This document shows, in pieces, positions 19,089 through 29,264 of a stretch of 64,000 nt of DNA. The notes under the pieces were generated by a model that worked only from the letters and a program-made list of their open reading frames with translations, was not told where the DNA came from and searched no databases. The position numbers were made by a program, and so were the translations under genes. Source of the DNA: Sphaerotilus uruguayifluvii (GTDB lineage Bacteria; Pseudomonadota; Gammaproteobacteria; Burkholderiales; Burkholderiaceae_C); the NCBI RefSeq assembly GCF_013294065.1, contig NZ_JABSNM010000009.1, forward strand, positions 1-64,000, given 5' to 3'. The stretch's first letter is position 1, and every line of letters begins with the position of its first letter.

Positions 19089-20204
19089 ATGACCACGCCC
19101 GACCACGACGCCGCGTCGCCCGCTCCGACGCTGCCGGAGCTGCGCGACCGCATCGACGCGCTCGACCGCGAGCTGATCGCGATGCTCAACCGCCGCGCCC
19201 GCCTGGCGCAGGAGGTCGGCGAGATCAAGAAGAAGGAGGGCTCGGTCGTCTTCCGCCCGGAGCGCGAGGCGCAGGTCATCGACGGCCTGAAGCAGTTCAA
19301 CCCGGGACCGCTGAAGAACGAGAGCGTCGCACCCATCTGGCGCGAGATCATGAGCGCCTGCCGCGCGCTGGAGACGCCCACCCGCGTGGCCTATCTCGGT
19401 CCGGCCGGCACCTTCAGCGAGGAGGCGGCGCTGGGCTTCTTCGGCTCGTCCATCGTGCGGGTGCCGTGCGCCAGCATCGACGAGGTCTTCCGCAACACCT
19501 CGGCCGGCGTGGCCGACTTCGGCGTGGTGCCGGTCGAGAACTCGACCGAGGGCATGGTGGCGCGCTCGCTCGACATCTTCCTGACCACGCCGCTGTTCAT
19601 CATCGGCGAGACCAGCCTCTTCGTGCGCCACAACCTGCTGCGCAAGGAGAACGCGCTCGACGGCATCGAGGCGGTCTGCGCGCACCCGCAGGCGCTGGCG
19701 CAGTGCCACGACTGGCTGTCGCTGCACCTGCCGCACGCCGAGCGCCGGCCGGTCTCCAGCAACGCCGAGGGCGCGCGCCTGGCCGCGCAGGACAGCCGCC
19801 TGGCCGGCATCGCCAGCGCGCGTGCGGCCAGCGAGTACGGCGTGCATGTGGTCGCTCCGGCGATCCAGAACGATCCGCACAACCGCACCCGCTTCGCGAT
19901 CGTCACCGACCCGCACCGCCATCCGGCCCCGCAGGCTTCCGGCCACGACTGCACCAGCCTGGTGGTGTCGGTGGTCAACCGGCCCGGCGCGATGTACGAC
20001 ATCCTGGCGCCGCTCAAGCGCCACGGCGTGTCGATGACCCGGCTGGAGTCGCGTCCGGCGCGCTCGGGCCAGTGGGAGTACTACTTCTTCATCGACCTGC
20101 AGGGCCATCCCGAGCAGCCGGCGGTGCAGACCGCGATGCACGAGCTGCGCGAGGCCTGCGCCTTCTTCAAGGTGCTCGGCGCCTACCCGATCGACGCCCA
20201 CTGA
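19089..20204 (+). CDS. pheA: Bifunctional chorismate mutase / prephenate dehydratase
   Basis: A 371-residue three-domain enzyme: an AroQ chorismate mutase helix bundle (residues ~15-100, LRDRIDALDRELIAMLNRRA), a prephenate dehydratase domain (~105-280, starting VAYLGPAGTFSEEAA and containing VPVENSTEG), and a C-terminal ACT domain (~285-370) with the ESRP motif that binds phenylalanine for feedback control. It converts chorismate to phenylpyruvate. It sits between serC and tyrA in a gene order conserved in Burkholderiales. Confidence 0.97.
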   Translation: MTTPDHDAASPAPTLPELRDRIDALDRELIAMLNRRARLAQEVGEIKKKEGSVVFRPEREAQVIDGLKQFNPGPLKNESVAPIWREIMSACRALETPTRVAYLGPAGTFSEEAALGFFGSSIVRVPCASIDEVFRNTSAGVADFGVVPVENSTEGMVARSLDIFLTTPLFIIGETSLFVRHNLLRKENALDGIEAVCAHPQALAQCHDWLSLHLPHAERRPVSSNAEGARLAAQDSRLAGIASARAASEYGVHVVAPAIQNDPHNRTRFAIVTDPHRHPAPQASGHDCTSLVVSVVNRPGAMYDILAPLKRHGVSMTRLESRPARSGQWEYYFFIDLQGHPEQPAVQTAMHELREACAFFKVLGAYPIDAH

Positions 20205-20233
20205 TCTCCCCTCTGCCGGCAGGTTCTCCAATC

Positions 20234-21115
20234 ATGTTCAATCAACTCGGGGTGATCGGCTGCGGCCTGATGGGCGGCAGCTTCGCGCTGGCCCTCAAGC
20301 GCGCCGGTCTGGTGCAGCGGGTGGTCGGCTACAGCAAGTCGCCCTCGACGGTGGAGCGCGCGCGCCGGCTGGGCGTCGTCGACATCGCGGCCGAATCGGC
20401 GCTGCTGGCGGTCTCGGGCTCGGACATCGTGCTGATCGCCGTGCCGGTGGCCGCCAGCGACGCGACCTTCAAGGCGATCCGCCACCTGGTCGAGCCCGGC
20501 ACGCTGTTCATGGATGTCGGCAGCACCAAGCGCGACGTGGTCGACGTGGCCCGGCGCGTGCTGCGCGAGCGCATCGGCAGCTTCGTGCCGGCGCACCCGA
20601 TCGCCGGCAAGGAGGTCGCCGGCGTCGAGCATGCCGACGCGCAGCTCTACCAGGGCAAGCAGGTCATCCTCACGCCGCTGGCGCAGACCGATCCGGTCAT
20701 GGTGCAGAAGGCCACCGACGTCTGGGCCGCGATCGGCTGCCAGGTGCTGCGCATGACGCCGGAGAACCACGACGCGGCCTTCGCCGCGGTCAGCCACCTG
20801 CCGCACCTGCTGGCCTTCGCCTATTTCAACGCGGTGATGTCGCAGCCGGCCGGCCGCGAGTTCCTGTCGCTGGCCGGTCCGGGCTTCCGCGACTTCACCC
20901 GCATCGCCGCGGGCGATCCGACGGTCTGGCGCGACATCCTGATGGCCAACCGCGAGGAGGTGCTCAAGCAGTCGCAGCGCCTGCGCCATGCGCTCGACGC
21001 CTTCGAGGTGGTGATGCGCTCGGGCAACCAGGAGGCGCTCGAGGACCTGATCCGCACCGCCTCCGAGGGCCGTTCGGGCTGGCAGATGAATGCCCGTCCG
21101 GCCACCGCCCGCTGA
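20234..21115 (+). CDS. tyrA: Prephenate/arogenate dehydrogenase
   Basis: A 293-residue NAD(P)-dependent enzyme of tyrosine synthesis. The Rossmann loop is [16 protein letters not shown] (residues 6-21). HPIAGKE and the Ser/His region [13 protein letters not shown] belong to the substrate site, and [18 protein letters not shown] is a family signature. There is no fused mutase or ACT domain, so feedback is likely weaker than in PheA. It begins 29 bp after pheA and is followed 22 bp later by the aroA-cmk fusion. Whether prephenate or arogenate is preferred cannot be read from sequence. Confidence 0.95.
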   Translation: MFNQLGVIGCGLMGGSFALALKRAGLVQRVVGYSKSPSTVERARRLGVVDIAAESALLAVSGSDIVLIAVPVAASDATFKAIRHLVEPGTLFMDVGSTKRDVVDVARRVLRERIGSFVPAHPIAGKEVAGVEHADAQLYQGKQVILTPLAQTDPVMVQKATDVWAAIGCQVLRMTPENHDAAFAAVSHLPHLLAFAYFNAVMSQPAGREFLSLAGPGFRDFTRIAAGDPTVWRDILMANREEVLKQSQRLRHALDAFEVVMRSGNQEALEDLIRTASEGRSGWQMNARPATAR

Positions 21116-21137
21116 TTTCCGAAGAACAATCCTGCGC

Positions 21138-23162
21138 ATGTATTCGATCCCGTACCTCGACCTTCCGCCGCTCGGCCATGCCGCCGGCACCGTGCAGCTG
21201 CCCGGCTCCAAGAGCATCTCGAACCGGCTGCTGCTGCTGGCGGGCCTGAGCGAGGGCACGACGACGCTGGTCGACCTGCTCGACTCCGACGACACCCGCG
21301 TGATGCTGGCGGCGCTGCGCACGCTGGGCTGCGCCATCGTCCAGGACGGCCGCCTGACCCGCATCACCGGCTTCGCCGGCCGACCCCAGGTGGCCTCGGC
21401 CGAGCTCTTCCTGGGCAACGCCGGCACCGCGATGCGCCCGCTGACCGCCGCGCTGGCGGTGCTGGCCACGCAGCAGGGCGGGGCGGCCTACACGCTGGGC
21501 GGCGTCAAGCGCATGCACGAGCGCCCGATCGGCGACCTGGTCGACGCGCTGCGCGGCCTGGGCTGCACGGTCGACTGCCTGGGCACCGAGGGCTATCCGC
21601 CGCTGCGGGTGGCCGGCGGCACGCTGGACCTGGCCGCGCCCGTCAAGGTACGCGGCGACGTGTCGAGCCAGTTCCTGACCGCGCTGCTGCTGGCGCTGCC
21701 GCTGGCGGCGACCGATCGCGCCGTCACCATCGAGGTGGTCGGCGAGCTGATCTCCAAGCCCTACATCGAGATCACGCTGAACCTGCTGGCGCGCTTCGGC
21801 ATCGCGGTCGAGCGCCAGGGCTGGGAGCGCTTCGTCATTCCGGCCGGCAGCCGATATGTCACGCCGGGCGAGGTGCATGTCGAGGGCGACGCCTCGTCGG
21901 CGTCGTACTTCATCGCGCTGGGCGCGATCGCCGGCGTCGACGCGCCGGTGCGCATCGAGGGCGTGGGCGCGGCCTCCATCCAGGGCGACATCCGCTTCAA
22001 GGAGGCCGCCGAGGCGATGGGCGCGGTGGTGCACGCCGAGCCCAACGCGCTGGAGATCCGCCGCGGCGCCTGGCCGCTGAAGGCGATCGACCTCGACTGC
22101 AACCACATTCCCGACGCGGCGATGACGCTGGCGGTGATGGCGCTCTACGCCGACGGCCCCAGCACGCTGCGCAACATCGCGAGCTGGCGCGTGAAGGAGA
22201 CCGACCGCATCGCCGCGATGGCCTGCGAGCTGCGCAAGCTCGGCGCCACGGTCGAGGAGGGCGAGGACTTCCTGCGCGTCGAGCCGCTGGCGCGCTTCCA
22301 GCCCGCCTCGATCCACACCTACGACGACCACCGCATGGCGATGTGCCTGTCGCTGGCCGCCTTCAACCGGCTGAATCCGGCCGGCGACGGCGAGCACGCG
22401 GTGCCGGTGCGCATCCTCGACCCGAAGTGCGTCGCCAAGACCTTTCCCGACTATTTCGAGGCGCTGTTCTCGGTGGTCGAGGCCCGCGCGGCCGACATTC
22501 CGGTGATCACCATCGACGGCCCGACCGCCTCCGGCAAGGGCACGCTGTCGGCCAGCGTGGCCGCGCAGCTGGGCTGGCACACGCTGGACTCGGGCTCGCT
22601 GTACCGGGTGACCGCGCTGGCGGCGCGCCGCGCCGGCGTCTCGGCCGACGACGAGCAGGGCCTGGCCGCCACCGCACGGGCGATGCAGCTGCGTTTCGAG
22701 GGCGTGCGGGTGCTGCTCGCCGGCGAGGATGTCAGCGACGAGCTGCGCGACGAGGCGGTGGGCATGATGGCCTCGCGCATCTCGGCCTGGCCGGCGGTGC
22801 GTGCCGCGCTCTACGACCTGCAGTGCGGCTTCCGCCAGCTGCCCGGCCTGGTGGCCGACGGCCGCGACATGGGCACCGTCATCTTCCCCGACGCCGGCCT
22901 GAAGATCTTCCTGACGGCGACGGCGGCCGCGCGCGCCGAGCGCCGGCTCAACCAATTGATCGCAAAGGGAATTTCTGCTAGCCTCGACGATCTTCGGGCC
23001 GACCTGGAGGCACGCGACGAGCGGGACCGCACCCGCGCGACCGCGCCCTTGAGACCGGCCGAGGACGCGCTCCGGCTCGACAACTCCCAGCTCGGCATCG
23101 AGGCTTCGGTGCAGCAGGTGGTGGCCTGGTGGAACGCACGGCAGCCCTTCGACGCGCGCTGA
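21138..23162 (+). CDS. aroA: Fused EPSP synthase / cytidylate kinase (AroA-Cmk)
   Basis: One 674-residue frame carries two full enzymes. Residues ~1-450 are a class I 3-phosphoshikimate 1-carboxyvinyltransferase: [24 protein letters not shown], the Lys-Glu pair in RVKETDR, and DDHRMAM. Residues ~457-674 are cytidylate kinase with the P-loop [12 protein letters not shown], a DSGSLYR motif, [13 protein letters not shown] and an Arg-rich lid (ARDERDRTR). No stop codon or frameshift separates them, and the linker is about ten residues. In many bacteria aroA and cmk are adjacent separate genes; the fusion is known from some relatives. It makes EPSP for aromatic amino acids and phosphorylates CMP/dCMP. 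The start ATG (MYSIPYLD) fits the family. Confidence 0.95.
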   Translation: MYSIPYLDLPPLGHAAGTVQLPGSKSISNRLLLLAGLSEGTTTLVDLLDSDDTRVMLAALRTLGCAIVQDGRLTRITGFAGRPQVASAELFLGNAGTAMRPLTAALAVLATQQGGAAYTLGGVKRMHERPIGDLVDALRGLGCTVDCLGTEGYPPLRVAGGTLDLAAPVKVRGDVSSQFLTALLLALPLAATDRAVTIEVVGELISKPYIEITLNLLARFGIAVERQGWERFVIPAGSRYVTPGEVHVEGDASSASYFIALGAIAGVDAPVRIEGVGAASIQGDIRFKEAAEAMGAVVHAEPNALEIRRGAWPLKAIDLDCNHIPDAAMTLAVMALYADGPSTLRNIASWRVKETDRIAAMACELRKLGATVEEGEDFLRVEPLARFQPASIHTYDDHRMAMCLSLAAFNRLNPAGDGEHAVPVRILDPKCVAKTFPDYFEALFSVVEARAADIPVITIDGPTASGKGTLSASVAAQLGWHTLDSGSLYRVTALAARRAGVSADDEQGLAATARAMQLRFEGVRVLLAGEDVSDELRDEAVGMMASRISAWPAVRAALYDLQCGFRQLPGLVADGRDMGTVIFPDAGLKIFLTATAAARAERRLNQLIAKGISASLDDLRADLEARDERDRTRATAPLRPAEDALRLDNSQLGIEASVQQVVAWWNARQPFDAR

Positions 23163-23311
23163 GCGCCGCCGGATCGACCGCCACCTGAAAGCCTGGCCCG
23201 GCGTCCCACGCCTGGTGCGCGATGCACCTCCGGGGCGCCGGATCATCAACTCAACCCCGCCACGGAAGTGGCACCCGCCGCCGGCGCACCCGCCGGTGCA
23301 GAAAGTCCCCA

Positions 23312-25021
23312 ATGTCCCAAGCAGCTATGGCCGACCTCGGCATGGAATCCTTTGCCGCGATGTTCGAGGAGTCGCTCCAGCGCGCCAACATGCGCGCCGG
23401 TGAAGTGATCTCCGCCGAAGTCGTGCGCGTCGAGCACAACTTTGTCGTCGTCAACGCCGGCCTGAAGTCGGAAGCGTACGTCCCGCTGGACGAGTTCAAG
23501 AACGACCAGGGCGAGATCGAGGTCCAGGTCGGCGACTTCGTGTCGGTCGCGATCGACGCCATCGAGAACGGCTACGGCGACACCATCCTGTCGCGCGACA
23601 AGGCCAAGCGTCTGGCCTCGTGGCTGTCGCTGGAGAACGCCCTCGAGTCCGGCGACTTCGTCACCGGCACCGTCTCGGGCAAGGTCAAGGGCGGCCTGAC
23701 CGTGCTGGTCAACGGCATCCGCGCCTTCCTGCCGGGCTCCCTGCTGGACACCCGTCCGGTCAAGGACATGAGCCCGTTCGAGGGCAAGACCATGGAGTTC
23801 AAGGTCATCAAGCTCGACCGCAAGCGCAACAACGTCGTGCTGTCGCGCCGTGCCGTGGTCGAAGCCTCGATGGGCGAAGAGCGCGCCAAGCTGCTCGAGA
23901 CGCTGCGTGAAGGCGCGATCGTCAACGGCGTGGTCAAGAACATCACCGAGTACGGCGCGTTCGTCGACCTCGGCGGCATCGACGGCCTGCTGCACATCAC
24001 CGACATGGCCTGGCGCCGTGTCCGTCACCCGAGCGAAGTGGTGACGGTGGGTCAGGAGCTGACCGCCAAGGTCCTGAAGTTCGACGCCGAGAAGAACCGC
24101 GTCTCGCTGGGCCTGAAGCAGATGGGCGACGATCCGTGGCTGGGCGTCTCGCGCCGCTACCCGTCGGGCACCCGCCTGTTCGGCAAGGTCACGAACATCG
24201 CCGACTACGGCGCGTTCGTCGAGATCGAGCCGGGCATCGAAGGCCTGGTGCACGTCTCGGAAATGGACTGGACCAACAAGAACGTCGCTCCGTCCAAGGT
24301 CGTCTCGCTGGGCGACGAGGTCGAGGTCATGGTCCTGGAGATCGACGAGGACAAGCGTCGCATCTCGCTGGGCATGAAGCAGTGCCGCGCCAACCCGTGG
24401 GACGAGTTCGCGCAGAACTTCAAGCGCGGCGACAAGGTCAAGGGCCCGGTCAAGTCGATCACCGACTTCGGCGTGTTCGTCGGCCTGGCCGCGGGCATCG
24501 ACGGCCTGGTGCACCTGTCCGACCTGTCGTGGAACGAGCCGGGCGAAGCCGCGGTCCGCAACTACAAGAAGGGCCAGGAAGTCGAAGCCATCGTCCTGGG
24601 CATCGATGTCGAGCGCGAGCGCATCTCGCTGGGCATCAAGCAGCTCGACGCCGACCCGTTCACCGCCTACACCTCGGTCAACGACCGTGGCATGACGGTC
24701 GCCGGCAAGGTCAAGTCGGTTGACGCCCGCGGCGCCGAGATCCAGCTGAACGACGACGTCACCGGCTACCTGCGTGCTTCGGAAATCGCCCGCGAGCGCG
24801 TGGAAGATGCCCGCAACGTGCTGAAGGAAGGCGACGAGGTCACCGCGCTGATCATCAACATCGATCGCAAGACCCGCTCGATCCAGCTGTCGATCAAGGC
24901 CAAGGACAACGCCGAGCAGCAGGAAGCCCTGCAGCGCCTGTCGGCCGACTCCAGCCGCGAGAACGCCGGCACCACCAGCCTGGGCGCCCTGCTGAAGGCC
25001 AAGCTGGACCAGGGCCACTGA
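23312..25021 (+). CDS. rpsA: 30S ribosomal protein S1
   Basis: A 569-residue protein with six S1 (OB-fold) repeats. The first two (~30-190) bind the ribosome and the last four bind mRNA; repeats are visible as [42 protein letters not shown]-type blocks. It unfolds and docks mRNA leaders on the 30S subunit. The ATG giving [10 protein letters not shown] is taken; a second in-frame ATG lies six codons on. There is no strong Shine-Dalgarno sequence, as is usual for rpsA, which often regulates its own translation. Codon choice is biased, as in highly expressed genes. The 149-bp gap upstream may hold its own promoter. Confidence 0.97.
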   Translation: MSQAAMADLGMESFAAMFEESLQRANMRAGEVISAEVVRVEHNFVVVNAGLKSEAYVPLDEFKNDQGEIEVQVGDFVSVAIDAIENGYGDTILSRDKAKRLASWLSLENALESGDFVTGTVSGKVKGGLTVLVNGIRAFLPGSLLDTRPVKDMSPFEGKTMEFKVIKLDRKRNNVVLSRRAVVEASMGEERAKLLETLREGAIVNGVVKNITEYGAFVDLGGIDGLLHITDMAWRRVRHPSEVVTVGQELTAKVLKFDAEKNRVSLGLKQMGDDPWLGVSRRYPSGTRLFGKVTNIADYGAFVEIEPGIEGLVHVSEMDWTNKNVAPSKVVSLGDEVEVMVLEIDEDKRRISLGMKQCRANPWDEFAQNFKRGDKVKGPVKSITDFGVFVGLAAGIDGLVHLSDLSWNEPGEAAVRNYKKGQEVEAIVLGIDVERERISLGIKQLDADPFTAYTSVNDRGMTVAGKVKSVDARGAEIQLNDDVTGYLRASEIARERVEDARNVLKEGDEVTALIINIDRKTRSIQLSIKAKDNAEQQEALQRLSADSSRENAGTTSLGALLKAKLDQGH

Positions 25022-25059
25022 TCGCTGCCCGCTGACGAACGCCACGGACTCCTCGCTGC

Positions 25060-25365
25060 ATGACCCGCTCCGACCTCGTGACGCTGCTGGCCGACCGCTT
25101 CGGCCAGCTGACCCATCGTGATGCCGAGTTCGCCGTCAAGACGATGCTCGACGCGATGACCGAGGCCCTGGGGCGGGGCCACCGCATCGAGATCCGTGGC
25201 TTCGGCAGCTTCGCGATCAACCGCCGGCCGCCGCGCATGGGGCGCAATCCCCGTTCCGGCGAGCCGGTCGGCATTCCCGAGAAGCTCGTGCCGCATTTCA
25301 AGCCGGGCAAGGCCCTGCGCGAGGCGGTCGACCGCATCGACGACGGTGGCAGCTCCGCCGCCTGA
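25060..25365 (+). CDS. ihfB: Integration host factor beta subunit
   Basis: A 101-residue HU/IHF-family protein, slightly longer than average because of a Gly/Ser/Ala tail. [14 protein letters not shown], the beta-arm region [22 protein letters not shown], and the conserved Pro-containing tip are typical of the beta chain. With IHF-alpha (encoded elsewhere) it bends DNA by about 160-180 degrees. It follows rpsA by 38 bp, the same order as in E. coli, and leads to lapA. Confidence 0.94.
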   Translation: MTRSDLVTLLADRFGQLTHRDAEFAVKTMLDAMTEALGRGHRIEIRGFGSFAINRRPPRMGRNPRSGEPVGIPEKLVPHFKPGKALREAVDRIDDGGSSAA

Positions 25366-25480
25366 GATCGCGTTTTCCCTCCTCTTCCTGCCGCGTCCTG
25401 CGGCGGCTCCTCGCACCTGCACGCCGGCATGGCCGTGCCCGCGATCGGCAAGGCGCCGATCGAACTAGAATCCCGGTGCG

Positions 25481-25819
25481 ATGCGATTCCTTTCCTGGCT
25501 TTTCCGGGCCGCGATCTTCTTCGTGCTGTTCGCGTTCGCGCTGAACAACCAGCACGAGGCCCAGATCAAGTGGTTCCTTGGCTTCGAGTTCCGGGCACCG
25601 ATGGTGCTGATGGTGCTCGTGGTCTTTGCCGCCGGTGCGCTGTTCGGCGTGCTGGCGATGACGCCGAACTGGTGGCGCCAGCGCCGCCGTGCGCGTGCGC
25701 GCATCGAGCCGCAGGCTCCGGTCGCCTCGGCGGCGGCCCCCGCCGGCCCGCCCGGACCGCAGACCGTGCCGGTCCTGCCCGACGTTCCCCTCGGACTGCC
25801 TCCCCGCGATGGACTTTGA
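25481..25819 (+). CDS. lapA: LapA (DUF1049) membrane protein
   Basis: A 112-residue inner-membrane protein with two helices (residues ~1-20 and ~40-62) and a basic then Pro/Ala-rich cytoplasmic tail. The NNQHEAQIKWFLGFEFRAPM loop between the helices matches the LapA family. It works with LapB in controlling lipopolysaccharide amount through LpxC turnover (known for E. coli). Its end overlaps the lapB start by 11 nt, so the two are co-translated. Confidence 0.88.
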   Translation: MRFLSWLFRAAIFFVLFAFALNNQHEAQIKWFLGFEFRAPMVLMVLVVFAAGALFGVLAMTPNWWRQRRRARARIEPQAPVASAAAPAGPPGPQTVPVLPDVPLGLPPRDGL

Positions 25820-26960
25820 CCTGCGCTGGCTGCTGCTGGCGCTGCCGCTGGCCTTCGGGCTCGGATGGCTCGCCTCGCGCCTGGACATGCGCCAGTGGAG
25901 GCGCGACATCGAGTCGTCGCCGCGCGCCTATTTCAAGGGCCTGAACCTGCTGCTCAACGAGCAGCAGGACAAGGCGATCGATGCCTTCATCGAGGCGGTC
26001 CAGCACGATCCCGGCAGCTCCGACCTCCATTTCGCGCTGGGCAACCTGTTCCGGCGCCGGGGCGAGTACGAGCGCGCGGTGCGGGTGCACCAGCATCTGC
26101 TGGCCCGGGCCGACCTGCCGACCGCCGAGCGCGATCGTGCCCAGTACGCGCTGGCGCAGGATTTCCTGAAGGCCGGTCTCTTCGACCGCGCCGAGGCCGC
26201 CTACCAGGCGCTCGAAGGCACGCCCTTCGCGACCGACGCCCGCATGGCGCTGCTGACGCTGCACGAGCGCTCGCGCGACTGGAAGTCCGCGATCGAGGTC
26301 GCGCGCCAGCTCGAGGCGGTCGCGGCCGGCTCCTTCGGACCGCGCATCGCCCACTACTGGTGCGAGCTCGCGCTCGAGGCGGACGCGCGCGGCCAGCCTG
26401 CCGACGCCGACAGCGCGCTCGACAAGGCGCGCCAGGCCTCGCCGCAGGCGGCCCGCCCGCTGGTGCAGGCCGGTCAGCGCGCCGCGCGCGCCGGGCGGCA
26501 CGACGCGGCGCTGCAGGCCTGGCTGCCGCTGGCGACGCTGTCGCCGGGTGCGCTCTCGGTGATCGCCTCGGACTTCGCGGCCAGCGCGACCGCCTGCGGT
26601 CGCGGCGACGAGGCGCGCACGGTGCTGCAGGACCTGCATCGCCAGTCGCCGACCTCGGACCTGCTGGCGGCGCTGCTGCGCCTGGATGGCGATCCGGCGT
26701 CGCGGCGCCGGCTGCTGCTCGAGCATCTGCGCATCCAGCCCGGCATCGGTCCGGCGCTGGGGCTGCTGCGCGAGCCGGGCGGCGAGGCGCTGTCGCCCGA
26801 CGAGATGCAGGCGGTGCAGTCCAGCCTGGCGCAGTCGCTCAAGCCGCTGCAGCGCTACCGCTGCGCCGCCTGCGGCTTCGAGGCGCAGCAGCATTTCTGG
26901 CAATGTCCCGGCTGCCAGGGCTGGGAGACCTTCCCGCCGCGCCGCCTCGAGGACCACTGA
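25809..26960 (+). CDS. lapB: LapB: TPR/rubredoxin LPS assembly protein
   Basis: A 383-residue protein with one N-terminal membrane helix (residues ~3-21), cytoplasmic TPR units (~40-340) and a C-terminal rubredoxin-like zinc site: CAAC, then CPGC, about residues 355-373. In E. coli LapB (YciM) presents LpxC to FtsH and so sets LPS synthesis. The sequence RAYFKGLNLLLNEQQDKAID opens the TPR region as in the family. The ATG overlaps lapA. Tandem hairpins follow at 26996. Confidence 0.94.
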   Translation: MDFDLRWLLLALPLAFGLGWLASRLDMRQWRRDIESSPRAYFKGLNLLLNEQQDKAIDAFIEAVQHDPGSSDLHFALGNLFRRRGEYERAVRVHQHLLARADLPTAERDRAQYALAQDFLKAGLFDRAEAAYQALEGTPFATDARMALLTLHERSRDWKSAIEVARQLEAVAAGSFGPRIAHYWCELALEADARGQPADADSALDKARQASPQAARPLVQAGQRAARAGRHDAALQAWLPLATLSPGALSVIASDFAASATACGRGDEARTVLQDLHRQSPTSDLLAALLRLDGDPASRRRLLLEHLRIQPGIGPALGLLREPGGEALSPDEMQAVQSSLAQSLKPLQRYRCAACGFEAQQHFWQCPGCQGWETFPPRRLEDH

Positions 26961-26995
26961 GCAGGCACCTCGGGCGGTCTGCCGCGCGCCGCCTT

Positions 26996-27024
26996 GTCCC
27001 CCCGACGGGGGACCCCCTCGTGGG
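26996..27024 (+). terminator. Tandem hairpins after lapB
   Basis: GTCCCCC pairs with GGGGGAC across 4 nt, and next to it CCCC pairs with GGGG across TCGT. They begin 36 nt after the lapB stop. There is no T-tract, so this may be a pause or RNA-stabilising element rather than a true intrinsic terminator. The rest of the 221-bp gap to the ComEA-like gene shows nothing I can assign. Confidence 0.35.
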
Positions 27025-27181
27025 GATGGGCAGGCCCGGGGGCCGGATCTATCGTGATCTCGCGCCGGGGACCTGGGCCGCACCGATCGCGGACCCGCCA
27101 CGGCGGTGTCGCGGCCAGCCACCCGGCCGGTCGCTCCGTCATCCGCGAACGCGGCCTGCCACGGCCGCACAGGGGAAGATC

Positions 27182-27511
27182 ATGGTGCTGATCCGCAATC
27201 TGCTGGCCGGCCTCGCGCTGGCGCTGGCCTCGGCCACCTGCTGCCTGGCCGCCACCGACATCAACAAGGCCTCGCAGGCCGAGCTCGAGTCGATCAAGGG
27301 CATCGGCCCGGCGATGTCGGCGCGCATTCTCGACGAGCGCAAGAAGTCGCCCTTCCGCGACTGGGCCGACGTGATGGAGCGGGTCAAGGGCATCAAGCAG
27401 GCCACCGCGACCAAGTACTCGACCGGCGGGCTGACCGTCAACGGTGCGACCTTCGCCGCTCCCGCCGCGGCCACCGCCACCGCGGCCCTCACGTCGGCGA
27501 AGAAGCCCTGA
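27182..27511 (+). CDS. ComEA-like helix-hairpin-helix protein, exported
   Basis: A 109-residue protein: a signal peptide or signal anchor (residues 1-24), then a ComEA-type HhH domain (~25-75) with DINKASQAELESIKGIGPAM and VKGIKQATATKY, and an Ala-rich tail. ComEA-type proteins bind incoming DNA in the periplasm during natural transformation, but single HhH proteins of this size have other roles as well. The last 23 nt overlap the end of the convergent patatin gene. No other competence gene is nearby. Confidence 0.82.
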   Translation: MVLIRNLLAGLALALASATCCLAATDINKASQAELESIKGIGPAMSARILDERKKSPFRDWADVMERVKGIKQATATKYSTGGLTVNGATFAAPAAATATAALTSAKKP

Positions 27512-28826
27512 GGTCCTGCGGCGTGCGCGGCGGGTCGAGCGCTCTCCCGGTGACCTCGGCCGCAAGGGCGCCGGCCAGTCGCGCGACGCTGGCGGTCCGC
27601 GGACGGCGCTCCTGCGCGTCCCAGCCGAAGAAGGCGATCACGTCGGCACGCCGGGCCTGCGCATCGGCCTCGCCGAGCGCGATCAGCTCGCGGGTGTAGC
27701 CCGACTCGAACAGCAGGTAGCTGGCCAGCGCCGCGCCGCGGGCCGACGTGCCCCGGCCGCTGACGCCGACGCCGCGCAGCAGGCTGCGCACCGTCAGCGG
27801 CAGGCTGTCGAGATGGCGCCCGGCGATCTCGTCCAGGCGCTGGCTCGGCGCGATCACCAGCGCCTCGATCGGCCGCAGCGCCGTCTGCGCCAGCGCCTGC
27901 GGCGGAAGCAGGGCCAGCGTCGCGTTGATGCGCTGCAGCCGCTCGACATCGACCGCCAGCGCGTCGAGGAAGATGTTCGACAGCGCATGGCCGGCGATCT
28001 GCGCGATCGTGGGATAGCCGCTGATCTCCAGATGGGCGCCGGCCGGCTCGTGCATGCGCCCGGCACCGACGATCAGGATGCGCTCGGCGCCGAGATGGAC
28101 CGCCGGCGAGATCGGCGCGGCCTGGCGCATCGAGCCGTCGCCGAACCAGCCGGTGCGCTCGCCGAAGGGCAGCTCGACCGCCGGGAAGACGAAGGGAATC
28201 GCCGCCGAGGCCAGCAGATGCCGCACCCCGAGCCGGGCCGGCACCGCGATGCGCTGCGAGCGGTTCCATGGAGCGATGTCCTCGCGGCTCTCGTAGAAGG
28301 TGACATGCTCGCCGCTGGTGTAGCTCGACGCGGTCACCGCGATCGCGTCCAGATGGCCTTCGGCCATCAGGCGCTGCAGCCGGTCGAAGCGCACCATGCG
28401 CAGCAGCAGCGACTCCAGCGGGCTGTTGTCCAGCAGCGAGCGCGGGCGCAGCCGCCGCCAGCGGTGCAGCAGCCAGCCGAAGGACATCATCGTCAGCCAC
28501 GGCGCGCCGGTGCGCAGCACGCCCAGCGAGTCGGTGCGGTAGACCTGCTCGGAGCGGAACTGCGACCAGACATCGGCGATCTCGCGCACCGCGGCATCGT
28601 GGCGGTCGGCCTGGCAGGCCAGGGCGGTCGCGTTGATCGCGCCGGCCGAGGTGCCGGCAATGATCTGGTAGGGGCTGCAGGTCGGTGCGCCGACCTCGCG
28701 TGCGATGTCGGCGATCGCGCGCAGGACGCCGACCTGATAGGCGGCGCGCGCGCCACCGCCGGTCAGCAGCAGCCCGGTGCGGCGCCGGGCGGGCGCCGTC
28801 GATCCGGGCAGTCGGGCAGTGTCCAT
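27489..28826 (-). CDS. Patatin-like phospholipase
   Basis: A 445-residue hydrolase with the patatin Ser-Asp dyad. The oxyanion loop is GGGARAAYQVGVL (residues ~23-35), the nucleophile Ser is in GTSAG (~58-62), and the catalytic Asp is in FGDGSMRQ (~233). No signal peptide is seen, so it is cytosolic or translocated by other means. The C-terminal ~150 residues lie outside the patatin fold and look helical. Such proteins act as lipid acyl hydrolases in membrane remodelling. It is convergent with the ComEA-like gene, overlapping it by 23 nt. Confidence 0.9.
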   Translation of the reverse strand: MDTARLPGSTAPARRRTGLLLTGGGARAAYQVGVLRAIADIAREVGAPTCSPYQIIAGTSAGAINATALACQADRHDAAVREIADVWSQFRSEQVYRTDSLGVLRTGAPWLTMMSFGWLLHRWRRLRPRSLLDNSPLESLLLRMVRFDRLQRLMAEGHLDAIAVTASSYTSGEHVTFYESREDIAPWNRSQRIAVPARLGVRHLLASAAIPFVFPAVELPFGERTGWFGDGSMRQAAPISPAVHLGAERILIVGAGRMHEPAGAHLEISGYPTIAQIAGHALSNIFLDALAVDVERLQRINATLALLPPQALAQTALRPIEALVIAPSQRLDEIAGRHLDSLPLTVRSLLRGVGVSGRGTSARGAALASYLLFESGYTRELIALGEADAQARRADVIAFFGWDAQERRPRTASVARLAGALAAEVTGRALDPPRTPQDLRASSPT

Positions 28827-28884
28827 CGCGTCAGTCTACGGCGCAGGCTGCGCCATGACGCCGGAAAACCGGGGCGTACGCCCT

Positions 28885-29115
28885 TCAGTCCCGGTGCTGA
28901 CGGATCAGCCGGCGCTGCAGCAGCGCGATCGCGGCCAGGCTGGCGGCCAGCAGCGCGATCGGGTTCGAATCGTTGTCCGCCAGGCGACCCGCCTGGGCCG
29001 AGGCGGCCGCTTCGGGGCTGCGGGGCCGCGGATCGGTTTCCTGGGAGACGGGCTGCGCGGAGGCGCCGGCAGCGGCCAGCAGCAATCCGAAGGCCAGCGA
29101 GAACGAGGGCTTCAT
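28885..29115 (-). CDS. Small exported or membrane protein, unknown
   Basis: A 76-residue protein with a signal peptide (residues 1-20, ending ASA-Q), a short polar Pro/Glu/Ala middle, then a C-terminal hydrophobic helix (NPIALLAASLAAIALL) followed by the basic tail RRLIRQHRD. The order of signal, spacer, helix and arginine cluster resembles C-terminal sorting tails, but the PEP motif is missing and I do not claim that. It lies between the patatin gene and the lone ureD on the same strand. Confidence 0.55.
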   Translation of the reverse strand: MKPSFSLAFGLLLAAAGASAQPVSQETDPRPRSPEAAASAQAGRLADNDSNPIALLAASLAAIALLQRRLIRQHRD

Positions 29116-29264
29116 GATCGATTTTCCCTGCGGCGTGAATCGTTGTATGACAAGACAGAACGATGAAATCGTCAGTCTTCGAAGCCGATTCTATGCGCCG
29201 GCATCAACAGGGATCCGTGTAAACCCTTAAATATTGGTGTCCAGCTGTGAGGTCCGGAGGCTCA

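Noticed and set aside
20964-23312. A 782-codon open frame on the minus strand opposite tyrA and aroA-cmk
   Set aside because: Its Arg/Ala/Gly/His-rich product has no domain, and the plus strand carries two clear enzymes. Long antisense frames are expected in DNA of this GC content. The same applies to 45795-48698 and 16946-19381 (minus).
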